This document shows positions 33,385-44,203 of a DNA stretch of 64,000 nucleotides, in pieces. The notes under the pieces were generated by a model, which saw nothing but the letters and a program-made list of their open reading frames with translations, searched no databases and was not told the DNA's origin. This DNA comes from Chrysopilus asiliformis (lineage: Eukaryota; Arthropoda; Insecta; Diptera; Rhagionidae). Both the position numbers and the translations under genes were made by a program. The stretch lies in the NCBI GenBank assembly GCA_964034945.1, contig OZ035962.1:67780274-67844273 (forward strand), in the 5' to 3' direction. Positions within the stretch are counted from its first letter, which is position 1; each line of letters opens with the position of its first letter.

Positions 33385-34267
33385 CAGGGTAGGCCATTTA
33401 CAGTTGACCTATCTGGCGACGCTATAACTTTTGACAGCGCTGACAGATCGACTAATGTCATACCGCTTTGGAAGCGTCATTCGAAGACAATTTACACCAT
33501 GGAACAGTCCAAAAGAACGCGCTAAAATTGTTCAGCTTTACATTCAAAATAAATTCTCAATTGTGTTAACTCAACGTGCGAAAATTAATCATGTCAGATG
33601 AGGCACATTTCTCGTTGAATGGAGGGGCAAACAAGCAAAATTGTCGATTTTATGCCACCGAAAATCCTCAATTAATTGAAGAACAGCCCCTTTACGACCA
33701 AAAAGTAACAGTTTGGTGCGGTGTTTGCGCGAATATGATCATCGGACCGTATTTTTTCGAAGACGATTACGGAACCACGACTACAGTCAATGGTGAGCGT
33801 TATCGAGCCATGATAATGGATTTTGTGATTCCCATTATTCGTGAAAATGACATGAATGACTTCTGGTTTCATTGTTCCCCGGGCGAGTGATATCGAAAAA
33901 TGGTGATTTTGACTGGCCACCGAGGTCACCAAATTTGACGCCACCAGACTTTTATTTGTGGGGTTATTTGAAATCCAAGGTATACGCTAATAAGCCAAAA
34001 ACCTTAGCTCAACTGAAAGCCAACATTCGACGTGAAATAGCCGCCATATCGTCCGAAACATTGGCCAAAGCCATGGAAAATGCCGAAAAAAGAGTGCATT
34101 TGGCTGTCAAAGCTAAAGGTGCCCATTTACGCGATCTAATTTGTAAAAATTAGCTGGAACACATCTCCCTGGACCAAAATAAATTATTTTTGAAATGGAC
34201 AAAAAAAGTGTTTTTTTTTGTTCTTTTTTTCAGAAACAAATGGGTCAACTTTAAATGGCCTACCCTG
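33385..34267 (+). mobile_element. Rosa-like (DD41D-type) mariner, internally deleted
   Basis: TA at 33383-33384 and 34268-34269 flanks CAGGGTAGGCCATTTACAGT / CAGGGTAGGCCATTTAAAGT (inverted). Full-length relatives would be about 1.3 kb; this one is 883 bp because two internal segments are missing. Confidence 0.85.
33499..34153 (+). pseudogene. Rosa-like transposase, two deletions
   Basis: ATG at 33499 (MEQSKRTR) is followed within a few codons by a frameshift/stop and a deletion. The frame from 33576 carries the first catalytic Asp in IMSDEAHFSLNGGANKQN and then VTVWCGVCANMIIGPYFFED. A second deletion after NDFWFH removes the QQDGATCH segment, so the second catalytic Asp is gone. The reading frame then shifts to VISKNGDFDWPPRSPNLTPP and FYLWGYLKSKVYANKP, with the third Asp, and ends LRDLICKN. 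Mariner-type transposases cut and paste DNA at TA. This copy cannot be active. Confidence 0.85.
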
Positions 34268-34512
34268 TATTTACAGCGCAAAAGTCAATCCATATGGCAT
34301 AAGGACTTCTTTTTTTAAAATTACGAGATTTAGATTTTTCTTGACTCCTATATAATAAGCATAAAAAAACGATTTTGGTTGCAAGATAGTTAAAAAAAAA
34401 TCTAGTACCACATTATCTCAACCTAGTACCCTTTTTGGGCAAAAATAGTACCTTTTACACATCCTCAAGTCCCAAACCTGCTTTCATCCACCAGACACAA
34501 TTTTTTTTAGTG

Positions 34513-34600
34513 AGTTAGGTTAGGTTAGGTTGAGAAGACCGCGCGCGCCCAGGCGTGAGCACAGCGCTACACTCGGAGGCCTACAGGCCCATTCTTCGTT
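34513..34600. repeat. Short TTAGG tract with GC-rich downstream unit
   Basis: GTTAGGTTAGGTTAGGTT is the insect telomeric pentamer repeated about three and a half times, followed by an unusually GC-rich stretch (CCGCGCGCGCCCAGGCGTGA). Too short to be a telomere: likely an interstitial motif or the end of an unrecognised repeat. Confidence 0.6.
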
Positions 34601-35887
34601 CTTCGTTCGCTTTTTTTTGGTTTTCCTTCCCACTTGCCCGAAGCTAGAACTTATTACATTTTCATTATTACAAAAATAATGTAAATCTAATCAGTAATAG
34701 CACGATCTATCATAAAAGTGATAGCTTTTAAAAGGACAAGCTATTACTTTTATAATACTCTATTAAAAGATTCATAATAATCAGTTTTTTTTATGTATAA
34801 GGAAAACACGGATTGAATTAATGCTACGAAATTTTTGCCCATTTTGACGAAAGATTGGATTTCTTCCTGTGCAGGTTAGGTAAATCCTTTTCGTTCGTAT
34901 ATTTTGCATACCAAATTAATGAAATATTAAAAGTGAACTTTTGAGTAAATTCAAAACTTTTTTGTACAAAATGTTGGAAACTTGACTGCAAATAGATATT
35001 TCCTACATTTTTTCCTCCTTCACGAACGTTGCCCCTACGCTCCTGATGTTTAGCATACTCGTTTATCCCAATGAATATTTTTTTTTTTTTTTTTTTGCTT
35101 ATACCGATGGAGTCCATCTAGACAGCCAGTTCGTTATTTGACTAAAAGGATCCAAATTAGAATTTCTCTTCTTGTGTAAAAAGAAAAGTATTAAGAAAGT
35201 TTTTAAAGTTTTCCGGTTTTTTTTCGTGCAAGTAGTAAAGGATATTTTGCATTTCTCATTTCTTGGAGTACAGATCTTTCTAAAAATCTGGAATAGGAAT
35301 AAGAAATTTATCTTAAATATAGAGATTTCAAGCACTTTTTGACTTTAATGTATATGAAGTAGTTGGACGGTAAACAAAGTCGGTAAATTTCTTCATTTTC
35401 CGTAATTTTGTACGTTTCATTTTTTGTTTTTACACTAAAAAATGCTTTTCTGACTAAGGCTCTTCAAATCTAAATTACTTCGCTCAAGAAATCCTATATA
35501 CTTCTACACTTATGGCAACTTCTCTGCTATGCGGTTGAATTGCTGTTATTATATAATTCCATTTATTTCTATTTATTTTTTTTAGATAGGAAAAGTTTTT
35601 ATATCAGTTGAAGTTGTTTATTGAAAATTTAAACTAAAAGTTTTGTGGTTAGATAGAGCAGTTTCCCTAGAATTCTATTGACAAATTTTTATTCTAGTAT
35701 GAATTATTCTGTGAAAAGTTTTGTGTGTAGAAATGTTTGTAGTTCTATTTATTTATTTTATTTATACTTTTCGATTTGAACATTTTACCTTTTACAAAAA
35801 TTTAAAACCTTAAAGTTTGTCCCGCAATAACGCGCAATGCGGCGCGGCGCGGCGCGGTGACAGATGGTGGTAGAAACTATAGGTTTA
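34601..35887. other. Unassigned AT-rich sequence
   Basis: No gene. A compact GC island, GCGGCGCGGCGCGGCGCGG, lies at 35840-35858 just before the mariner. Confidence 0.4.
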
Positions 35888-36781
35888 CCAGGGGTGTTAG
35901 TTGAAATTTGCCGATTTTACTAATAGCTGTCGCTAGAGATATGTATACATTTCTACGATTTGGCATCTATGTCATATTTTTCTATTGACATTAATCTTCA
36001 AAACTACACAAGTTTCGTTTCGTCAAAATAACAACGTCATAGCGTTAAAGCTGTTTGAAAATGTCAAGTTTGGTGCCTGAAAACGTGCATTCGCGGCACG
36101 CATTACTTTTTCTCTTTAATCAAAAGAAAAAGGCCGCTGAAAGCCATCGTTTGCTGGTAGAAACTTACGGTGATCATTCCCCAACCATAAGAACATATGA
36201 GACGTGGTTTCGACAATCCAAAAGTGGTGATTTCAACATCCAGGACAAAAAACGTGTCTGGTGGAACCCAGACGTATATTATGAACTGTTGAAGCCTGGA
36301 GAAACAGTTGATACTGATCGCTACCGACAACAAATCATCAATTTGAACCATGAATTGATGAAAAAACGTCCGCAATACGCTGAAAACATGGTAAGGTGAT
36401 TTTGCAGCATGACAACGCGCCGTCTCACACAGCAAAATCAGTCAAAAAAGTGTTCAAATCACTTGGATGCGAAGTATTACCGCACCCGCCGTACTATCCA
36501 GACCTCGCCCCGTCCGAATATCACCTTTTCGCATCGATGGGACACTCACTCGCAGACCAGCGGTTCGCCAATTTTGAAGAAGTCGAAAAATGGCTCGTCG
36601 AATGGTTTTCCTCGAAAGAGAAAAAGTTTTTTTGGAATGGTATCCATGATTTGTCTGAAAGATGGGCAAAATGTGTAAAATCCAATGATCAATACTTTGA
36701 ATAAACATTTTTTGAGATTCCCTTGAGAATTAAGTGTTTTCTTTATCGAAAAAACCGGCAAATTTCAACTAACACCCCTGG
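35888..36781 (+). mobile_element. Mariner (DD34D type), internally deleted
   Basis: TA at 35886-35887 and 36782-36783 flanks inverted ends CCAGGGGTGTTAGTTGAAAT, identical over 26 bp. At 894 bp it is about 0.4 kb short of a full mariner. Confidence 0.9.
36061..36704 (+). pseudogene. Mariner transposase, central deletion and frameshift
   Basis: ATG at 36061; N-terminal paired-type HTH region (HALLFLFNQKKKAAESHRLL, then TYETWFRQSKSGDFNIQDKK). After QDKKR the frame jumps directly to VWWNPDVYYELLKPGETVD, so the segment with the first catalytic Asp (the 'GDEKW' region) is deleted. A one-base loss near 36395 shifts the frame. The second part continues VILQHDNAPSHTAKSVKK, PHPPYYPDLAPSEYHLF, ending NDQYFE. 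The third catalytic position reads Glu (PSE) where mariners have Asp (PSD). Resembles the mellifera-type group by motif. Dead copy. Confidence 0.85.
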
Positions 36782-36896
36782 TATATGAGTTGGTCTATAA
36801 TTGCGCGCTTATCGACCATGGTAATTTTTGGATGTGTTACAGTAGACCGAAAACTAAGCAACCAGTCTTTTTTCTTATCGGCGGAAAAACTGTTTA

Positions 36897-38098
36897 GGGG
36901 AAAGTGGTCACCCTTCGTACACTTTTTGTGTTTTTGATTGTAATGTCGTGCATAACGCTCAAATTACTGTCTATTTCGTTTAACTAGATATTATAGATAT
37001 CCAGCTAATACAAAGATATCAAAAAGAATATGAAAATCAACTAATAATTAAACAGTTGCCTTTTTGCCGAAAGTCGAAAATTGTACGAATCTACCCCCCT
37101 ACACTCAGAAAAATGGTCAGGTCAACTTTTTGTCAGGTTAACTCTGACCTTACAGAGGTGTATGTAAGCCAGCTAGCGGTCAGAGTTAACCTATCTAAGG
37201 TCAACTCGTGCAGCTCCCAATGCCCTACTTCACCTGCTGGTGGTTTAATTTCAGAATTTCTCCGACCACAGGTCAACTCAGTTTTACTTGCCCACATGCA
37301 GGCGAACGTGCGCCTGCCAGAGGCCAATTACGCCGTATGTAGGTCGTCGAGTTAGCCTCCATTTTTCTGAGTGTAGTGGGGCACTTTCGTACATGTCATG
37401 GGGAACCTATGGGAAGCATATATATATACGAAATAAAACAAGAATCAACCATAAAAAGTTAAAAAAACAGTCTTTATTAAATTCAGCAAAAAAGCGCAGA
37501 AAAAAACTTTCAAATTAAGTCTTTTTAAGTAAATAACATAAAATAATTTAAAAAGGTAAAAAAAACATAAAACTTAAAACAATTCAAAAATTAAAAATAA
37601 ATAACTTCATAATAACGAAAAATACCTTTTCATCACTTCACATTATAAGTGCCCAAATCAATTGGAAATTTAAACATACCAAAAGTTCTAGCACGAATGT
37701 GCCCCATTTTTTTTTGTACGAATGTGCCCCAAACCAAATAATACTGAATAAGTAACTTTTCTGGAAAACGGTAATACATAAACACGATTTTTATTCAACA
37801 AATTAATTTTTAGTCACTTTTCCTCACTAAAAAAAATATTGTTAGCTGTACTTACTGTGAAAAAATATATTAAATCACGACTGGAAAATAAGGGCACCAA
37901 TTTATTTTTCGCGCGAAAAAACAGATAGGTCCTGGTTTTTCCACTCGCTGCAATGAAATTGAAGTGAAACTTCGCTGACACGTGGCTGGGTTAATATACA
38001 GAAAAAACATGTGTGGACATGTTCTGAGTTGGAGCTATGGATTGAAAAATATTCGATGTACGAATGTGCCCCGCGTACGAATGGTGACCACTTTCCCC
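36897..38098. mobile_element. TA element GGGGAAAGTGGTCACC
   Basis: TA at 36895-36896 and 38099-38100 flanks inverted ends GGGGAAAGTGGTCACC. Subterminal words GTACGAATGTGCCCC recur (37694, 37718, 38056). No transposase. A 272-bp CACTCAG MITE sits inside. Confidence 0.8.
37102..37373. mobile_element. CACTCAG MITE, 272 bp, copy 2
   Basis: Ends CACTCAGAAAAATGG / CCATTTTTCTGAGTG with TA on both sides (37100-37101, 37374-37375). It is nearly identical in length and sequence to copy 3 at 58421, so both derive from one deleted master. Open frames in it are shadows of the non-coding repeat. Confidence 0.92.
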
Positions 38099-38840
38099 TA
38101 AATAGGGTAACCCCTCCCTCTAAAAAATCGATTTTTGGCCATAACTCGGCAACCATTAGTCCGATTTAAACGAAACAAAAATCAAGTTTTCTTTTTGAGA
38201 GTAGAATGAAACAGTTAAAATTTTTAAAGTATTTTGATAGGGTAGAGAAACCTTTATTCAACCATGGTTTTTTTCACACACCCCCTCTCCCTATATTTGT
38301 CGTGCTTGAAAATTTATTTCATATTTTGCCTCCCAAATTAGGTGAAGACAACTTTAACATATGGCTCTAAATTCAGCTATACCAACCAACCATTCCTATA
38401 GGGTCGTTGGGCTAAAATTCAGTTTACCCCCACTGACTTTTTGATATGTATATGGAAAGGAGGGGGGTAGTATCCCCTATCCGAAATGGGTATTTTTAGT
38501 CGATGGTCGCGCCCCTCCCCCTTATGGTCGCGCCCCACCCACTTTTTTTTGGGAAGGGGATAGGAGGGAATGTAGTATCTTTAATGATACTCCCGGAGCT
38601 CTTCAAATAAGTTTTAAGGGAGTTTTTGTTACTTTAAAGTCCGACTTCTGCCAATTTTCTAAATGATTCAACATGTTCTGCATTTAATGTATTCGATTTT
38701 TTGATTATTTCCCTGATACAAATTCAAGCTTTGAAATTTTCAGAAAATGTTTTTTTTGCGAGTTTTTAGCCAAAATGAAAATGCGATCCACAACAGCCCA
38801 GTCTCCCCTACTTAATGAAATTAGCAAAAATTACATAAAA

Positions 38841-41646
38841 TTTTGTTGTATTTTTTATGACCCGTAAGCCGAGAAATTCCAATAGATATTAAATTCTCTA
38901 AATCGAGATATTAGATAAAAATTCAAATTAAAATAAAAATTCAAATTTTTATGTAAACTAATATTTTATTCATCGGGTTATAGTGTAAATTTTGCCCAAA
39001 AATGTAGATTTTGTATAAGAAAATCATGTGTTGTTCACATAATATCTGATGTGTGTAATGATTATTATAAAATTTACGAGAAAAGATAAAATGCAAGTAA
39101 AATGAAAATTATAAAACTTTATGTGAACGTCTTTAGGTTGTTTGCATTTTTTTTGAATTCGTTATCAGAATATGCAATTTGGCTTTCAATCATTTTGCTT
39201 GGATCGATAGCTTCAAAAGTGGTTAAAAACTTTAATGCGCTATTATAAAACCAACGAGACATTTCGCTCATATGGCTTTAAAAATATGGTATTCGCCTTT
39301 ATCTAAAATGGGGGTTGGGTTTTTAGCTACATAGCCCTTTAGATGAAAGAGCGCAAGTGGTGTACAGAGACATTTGAAATTCGGAGGCTACAATGATGCG
39401 GTGTGGAATCCTTTATTCGCTATAAATTTTCAAAAGGCAGATACTTGAACATTAAGTTGAAGTTGCAAAGCGTCACAAAAACCTATAAAAAATTATATCT
39501 CGTTAAGATACGCTAAGGGTATTCCCATTTATCTATTAACGATAAGCTAAGCAACCTGTACGAGTAAGCCCTTAAATATATGGAGCAGGAAATAGTTATA
39601 ACCAAGGAAAATAGCACTTGCTTTGAGCATTAAATACTTACTTAGACATATGTATATGGGGTAAAATTTCCCCATGAATATCCTTGACGACATGGTACAT
39701 AGAACATGAGTTAACGGCTTATTACAAAATTGTAGATGCCATTGTAACGAGCTCATGTACCAGCCATTTACACATTTATTGCCTCATTCCGAGCGACAAT
39801 TTAGTGCAATTCCGAGGAAGAAAATATTTGGTTTTAGTCGCATTTATATGGTTTCATGTGGACTTGTAGATTTCCAGTTCATATAAATATACAAAAGTAT
39901 ATATGAATATGTATCCGTGGTGTACAAAAAAAAAAACAGTCGTTAAAACTGTGCGATGATACCAAATAACTACTTCTATTACTAATACCATAATGTCCTC
40001 TCTATATCCACTTCTTGACTCTCAATGGAAAAGTTTAGTTCTTAAGAGAGTTCCAGTTTGGGTTTTATGCGATTGACAGAAAATCAAGTTTTTATAATGG
40101 TTTGATATAACTTGTATATTTATAAGTGTATCTTAAATTTCGCTTTAATACCACTGATCTTCACTTAGATAATTTCCTTGGCGTTCTAGTATCCTGTATA
40201 AGTATCTAACTGTTAGTTTGATGCTACCGGTTTGCTGTTATCTGGCTTACTTAGTTGATATCATACAGACACTTACGGTAGATAGAAATTGAGATATTGT
40301 ATACGACTTATACAATATTCTTGTATCTACAATAAAATACATATTGAGAGGAACAAAACTCTGTGACCGTGATTTATTGCTGTCAACACATACTTAAGTT
40401 GCTTTGTTTCTCAACTTGACATAAAGTTTCAATGGTCGTTTCAATGGTGAACTGTGAACTGTATTCCGTTTCCCGAATAAGGTAGTTATGCTAAGCCACA
40501 GCTATTCATTTCAATTAAAAATACCAATGATAATAGATACTCTGAAAGGAAATCTCTATCTAATTGTTATTCAAATTTACCCTATAAATTTTGGTGTGGC
40601 ACTACATGCCATCAAGAATTCTAAAATGTACAAAATATACTTTTTTTTTGCTACATTTTTGCGAAAAATTTAAAATAAATTATTCAAAGTAATTATTCAA
40701 GAAGGATTTCTGTCTTTCTATAAATCATGATATTTACACGCCATCCAGACCTGCCGGAAACGTTGACAGGACTGTTAACAGAAATGTCATTAGAAAATTC
40801 TGTTGTGACGTAGGTGGGCTGCTGATTCTGGCATGACATTTCAGTTCCAGAAACGCGTTGAGCAATAAACAACTGAGAGTAGTAAATATGACGATCTCAG
40901 TGATTTTACTTTTTTCTTTAAAATGAAATTCGGCCTCCAGCTGCTCTCACGATGCCTTTTTCAAATAATTTCTTTGTAGAAATTACGAACAGCATTCGTT
41001 TATAGAACGGTGAAAAATTAGAGTCCGCCATCTTAAATTCCATTTCTGTTAGCATTTCTGTTAGCAAAGATGTCAGCAAAAACTGTTAGACTTTTCTGTC
41101 GTAACAGCTGACATTTCAATGTTCACTAGACGTAACATCAGACGTAACAGCGACAGTGACGGGATTCATGGCAGGTGTGGATTACTAGTGACAAACTTAT
41201 GTAAAGCAATATTTCAGGCTATGAATGGTTTTCTTTATAGTTTCAGTCAGCGCTTAGGGGAAGACCCTTTAATTCCGAAGCACAGCTCAGGATGGTATTT
41301 AGGAATCGATTAAGACTTAATCATTAAGTTCATGAACCGAGGTTTCACATTGTACACGAAAAACAATGCAAAATCAAATTCTACACAATCGCATATTGTG
41401 CAAATAATATGTTGCAAGTGCCGGAAAAAAAAAAAATTTATATTTCAGACACGCAAACCAAAAGCCTCTCAACCATTGAAATTTTAGGAACCAAAACCAA
41501 ACCGAGAACTTTAAAAAAAAGATGGCCGAAGCGAACCAAAACCAAACCAATTTTGAAAGTAACCGCTGTAACCAAACCAAAAATCAGACATTTTTTTTAG
41601 TGGTTGGCTCGGCTCATATTTGAATTTTTTTGAATTGAAACTATTA
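38841..41646. other. Unassigned AT-rich sequence
   Basis: No gene recognised. 40745-41183 may be an old TIR element: TCCAGACCTGCC at the left pairs with TCCACACCTGCC (inverted) at the right and both sides carry GTTAACAG/CTGTTACG words, but no duplication was seen. 41450-41580 has repeated AACCAAAACCAAACC words. Confidence 0.35.
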
Positions 41647-42099
41647 TGCGGCAGTCACACGATGCTGTTTTGCCAGCGCTGCTAGCTGTTTGGCTGTTAG
41701 CAGCCGTTTCAGCAGCACCGTGTGAACCCTAGTAGGCTGCTACTAACAGCAGCAGCGCGATGATTTTAGCAGCGCTATTGAAGTAGAGACCGTTCTACTT
41801 TGCCAGCGCTACTAGGGATCACGTGACCCTGTTGCATGGTTACTGAGCTGTCAAAAGTCTGATAAGTGGAAAAGTTTGTTTATTTTAAGTTGTTATTTTA
41901 CGTTTATTCATTTAAATTTGTGTGTTACGTTTATTATTTAAAAAATCGCCCAAATTCAAATGTCAAACGACGGTTTTGCTGTTTGCCAGCGCTACTAAGT
42001 TATAAATCGTGTGAACCCTCTCAGTACGCTGCCTATTTGCCAGCGCTACTAACCCAATATCTAGCAGCGCTGGCAAAACAGCGTCGTGTGACTGCCGCA
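41647..42099. mobile_element. Harbinger-type MITE with TTA duplication
   Basis: TTA at 41644-41646 and 42100-42102 flanks inverted ends TGCGGCAGTCACACGATGCT / TGCGGCAGTCACACGACGCT that continue GTTTTGCCAGCGCTGCTAG. TTA/TAA 3-bp duplication is the PIF/Harbinger signature. TGCCAGCGCTACTA words recur internally (41810, 41976, 42039). No transposase. Confidence 0.85.
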
Positions 42100-42102
42100 T
42101 TA

Positions 42103-42640
42103 CACTGCACAACAGCCATTTTGCTGCCAAAGATTTTACAATATATTTAGGATAATTTGACGTCGGTGATTCCGAATCTGCAAGTGGTTTGGCCAGATTG
42201 GCTCTAGTTTATGAGAAAAGCCCAAGACAAGAAGATTTTTTTTTTCGAAAAAATTCCATATCTATAAAAACATGCCAATTGAATCTATAAAAACATGCCA
42301 ATTGATACAAATTTAGTGTAAAAGATCTGGATAGATAAAAATTTATTCATATAAATTCTTGATTTCTTTTTACCGTGTACACATGGGAAAAATATTTGAT
42401 TTGTTGTGCAGTTATGAGATTTTGCGCTTATCCAGTAAAAAATTGTGCACTTATGCGGGGCCCTTTTTACTGCACAAAACTGTTCACTTATTAGAGACCC
42501 CTAATTGCAAAAAACTCTGCATTTGCGTTCCAGGATTGTAAGATCAGAACATAATTGCACTCATTGAAGCAATTATGTAATAGAAGACTATTTTTCGTGC
42601 AGTTTTTTTCTAAAGCGGGTTACAGTTAAGAAATATGGAA
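42103..42640. other. Unassigned sequence
   Basis: No gene. A 21-bp direct repeat (AAAACATGCCAATTGA, 42267 and 42289) and three similar phrases around GTGCACTTATGCG/TTCACTTATTAGA lie here. Confidence 0.35.
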
Positions 42641-42649
42641 CTAGCATTA

Positions 42650-43170
42650 GAGCCCATTAAGTAAAAGTAAATAGAAATGCTCCAACGGTTAAGAAAATAG
42701 CCGGCGAGGGGTTTACCGGCAAGGTGGGCCGGGTGAATTTTATGTGCGAAAACTTTCCTTCAGGGATAATTTACCCAATGCCGCAAACCTCGTCAAAATT
42801 GCCCTAAGGTTTTTGCCCTAGGTTTTAGTGGTCAAAAACTTTTACTGGAAGAAAATCTACCCAATGGCGCAAAACGTGTCAAAATTGCTCCTATGGCAGG
42901 AGAGGGGTTTATAGAAAATGGCAGGAGAGGGTATTATAGAAGATGGCGGGAGAGGGGTTTGGGGACGGGTATATTTGAGTGGGAGAAAACTTTCCTTGAA
43001 GACAATTCACCCAATGGTGCAAAGCGCGTTAATATTGCTCCAACGGTTCAGGTAATAGCACGAGAGGAGCTTACTGGCAAGGGGGAGAGTGTTATTTGAG
43101 TGAGTGAAAATTTTGGCAAACTTTGTCACAATCGGTTCGCTAGGACGGGATCTAAAGTTCTAAATAGAGC
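42650..43170 (+). repeat. Degenerate tandem repeat, family L-like
   Basis: Three to four diverged units around GAAAACTTTCCTTxAGGxxAAT, TTxACCCAATGGxGCAAA and AAATTGCTCC (42750, 42830, 42985), interspersed with GGCAGGAGAGGGG words (42895, 42919, 42944). It resembles the 121-bp array at 7128 in style and wording, and ends AATCGGTTCGCTAGGACGGG. Confidence 0.5.
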
Positions 43171-43180
43171 GTAATAGATA

Positions 43181-44065
43181 TAAAGGGTGGTTAAATTTTA
43201 AGGGCCGATGTTGAATGTGAACCACACCTAAACGTCAAGTTTTTTTCTGCATTTCATTTGACATTTCTCAATTTCAGACTAACTCAATTTGAACCATGGA
43301 AAGATACACAATCGAGCAACGCGTTAAAGTTATTCAGGCTTATTATGAAAATGGGCGTTCAAATCAAAATGCATATCGTGCACTTCGTGATTTTTTCCGG
43401 GTCTGTAGGAGATGTTGGAGATGTGAAAACACCAGTGCATGCTCGTACTGCTCGTACTGCAGAAAATATTGCTGCTGTTCGCGATAGTGTGGCTGAAGAG
43501 CCGTCCACCTCAACTCGTCGTCGTGCCCAACAATTGCACCTCCCACGCTCGTCGTTGATGAACATTATGCATAAAGACTTGCATTTACACGCTTACAAGG
43601 TGCAATTGACTCAAGAACTAAAGCCTCTTGACCATTTCAAGCGTCGTCAATGGTCAGAATGGTGGCAAGAAATGGCAACAGTGGATGATCAATTTTCGAA
43701 GAAAATCATCTTCAGTGATGAGGCACATTTTCACCTCAGTGGATTCGTCAATAAGCAGAACAGCCGCATTTGGGCGAATGATAATCCAAGAGTGATTGTC
43801 GAAAAACCAATGCACCCACAAAGAGTGACTGTTTGGTGCGGTTTATGGGCTGGCGGCACGAAGTGCACGATATGCATTTTGATTTGAACGCCCATTTTCA
43901 TAATAAGCCTGAATAACTTTAACGCGTTGCTCGATTGTGTATCTTTCCATGGTTCAAATTGAGTTAGTCTGAAATTGAGAAATGTCAAATGAAATGCAGA
44001 AAAAAACTTGACGTTTAGGTGTGGTTCACATTCAACATCGGCCCTTAAAATTTAACCACCCTTTA
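43181..44065 (+). mobile_element. Rosa-like mariner with inverted 5' end at both termini
   Basis: The left 209 bp (43181-43389) are repeated inverted at 43857-44065 (symmetric sum 87246), including the first 31 codons of the transposase. The outer ends TAAAGGGTGGTTAAATTTTA are flanked by TA. In ordinary copies the right end is not a copy of the 5' coding end, so the true 3' end has been replaced. Confidence 0.9.
43296..43856 (+). pseudogene. Rosa-like transposase, truncated at the inverted junction
   Basis: ATG 43296: MERYTIEQRVKVIQAYYENG is the N-terminal HTH start. A frameshift near 43398 moves the frame to SVGDVGDVKTPVHARTARTA, then IAAVRDSVAEEPSTSTRRRA, DHFKRRQWSEWWQEMATVDD, IIFSDEAHFHLSGFVNKQNS with the first catalytic Asp, and VTVWCGLWAGG. 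At 43857 it runs into the inverted 5' end, so the second and third Asp are absent. The family matches transposases annotated as Tc3-like/mariner in many insects. Confidence 0.85.
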
Positions 44066-44203
44066 TATCTATTAATAGATATATACAGCCTTGGCCAAAA
44101 GTATTGAGCACCCATGATATATGGCAAAATAACCGTTATATTTAGATGGAGTCAAATAAAAATAGTTTTAGTAGAAGTTAATCGTTTATTGTATGATAAA
44201 AAT

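Larger units (their letters stand above)
32401..34480. mobile_element. hAT-type element CAGGGTTGGGACTT with nested insertions
   Basis: CTTTCATC at 32393-32400 and 34481-34488 is an exact 8-bp duplication. Ends CAGGGTTGGGACTTTAG / CAGGTTTGGGACTTGAG are typical hAT TIRs. Subterminal TAGTACC words repeat at both ends. The interior is taken up by a family R copy and a rosa-like mariner. No hAT transposase was seen, so it was non-autonomous. Confidence 0.85.
36784..38840. mobile_element. Relative of the 16251-18114 long-TIR element, split
   Basis: 36784-36896 matches the left arm of that element (TGTTACAGTAGACC, AAGCAACC.GT), and from 38101 the match continues (AAAAATCGATTTTTGGCCATAA, GAAACAAAAATCAAGTTTTC, CCTATATTTGTCG). 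The TA element 36897-38098 separates them. The right end is diverged and its exact border is uncertain. Confidence 0.55.

Noticed and set aside
34513..34535. Telomere
   Set aside because: Only about 18 bp of TTAGG repeat, internal to a transposon-rich region.
40745..41183. Clean TIR element
   Set aside because: The inverted ends match only about 11 of 12 bases and no target duplication was found; kept only as a remark.
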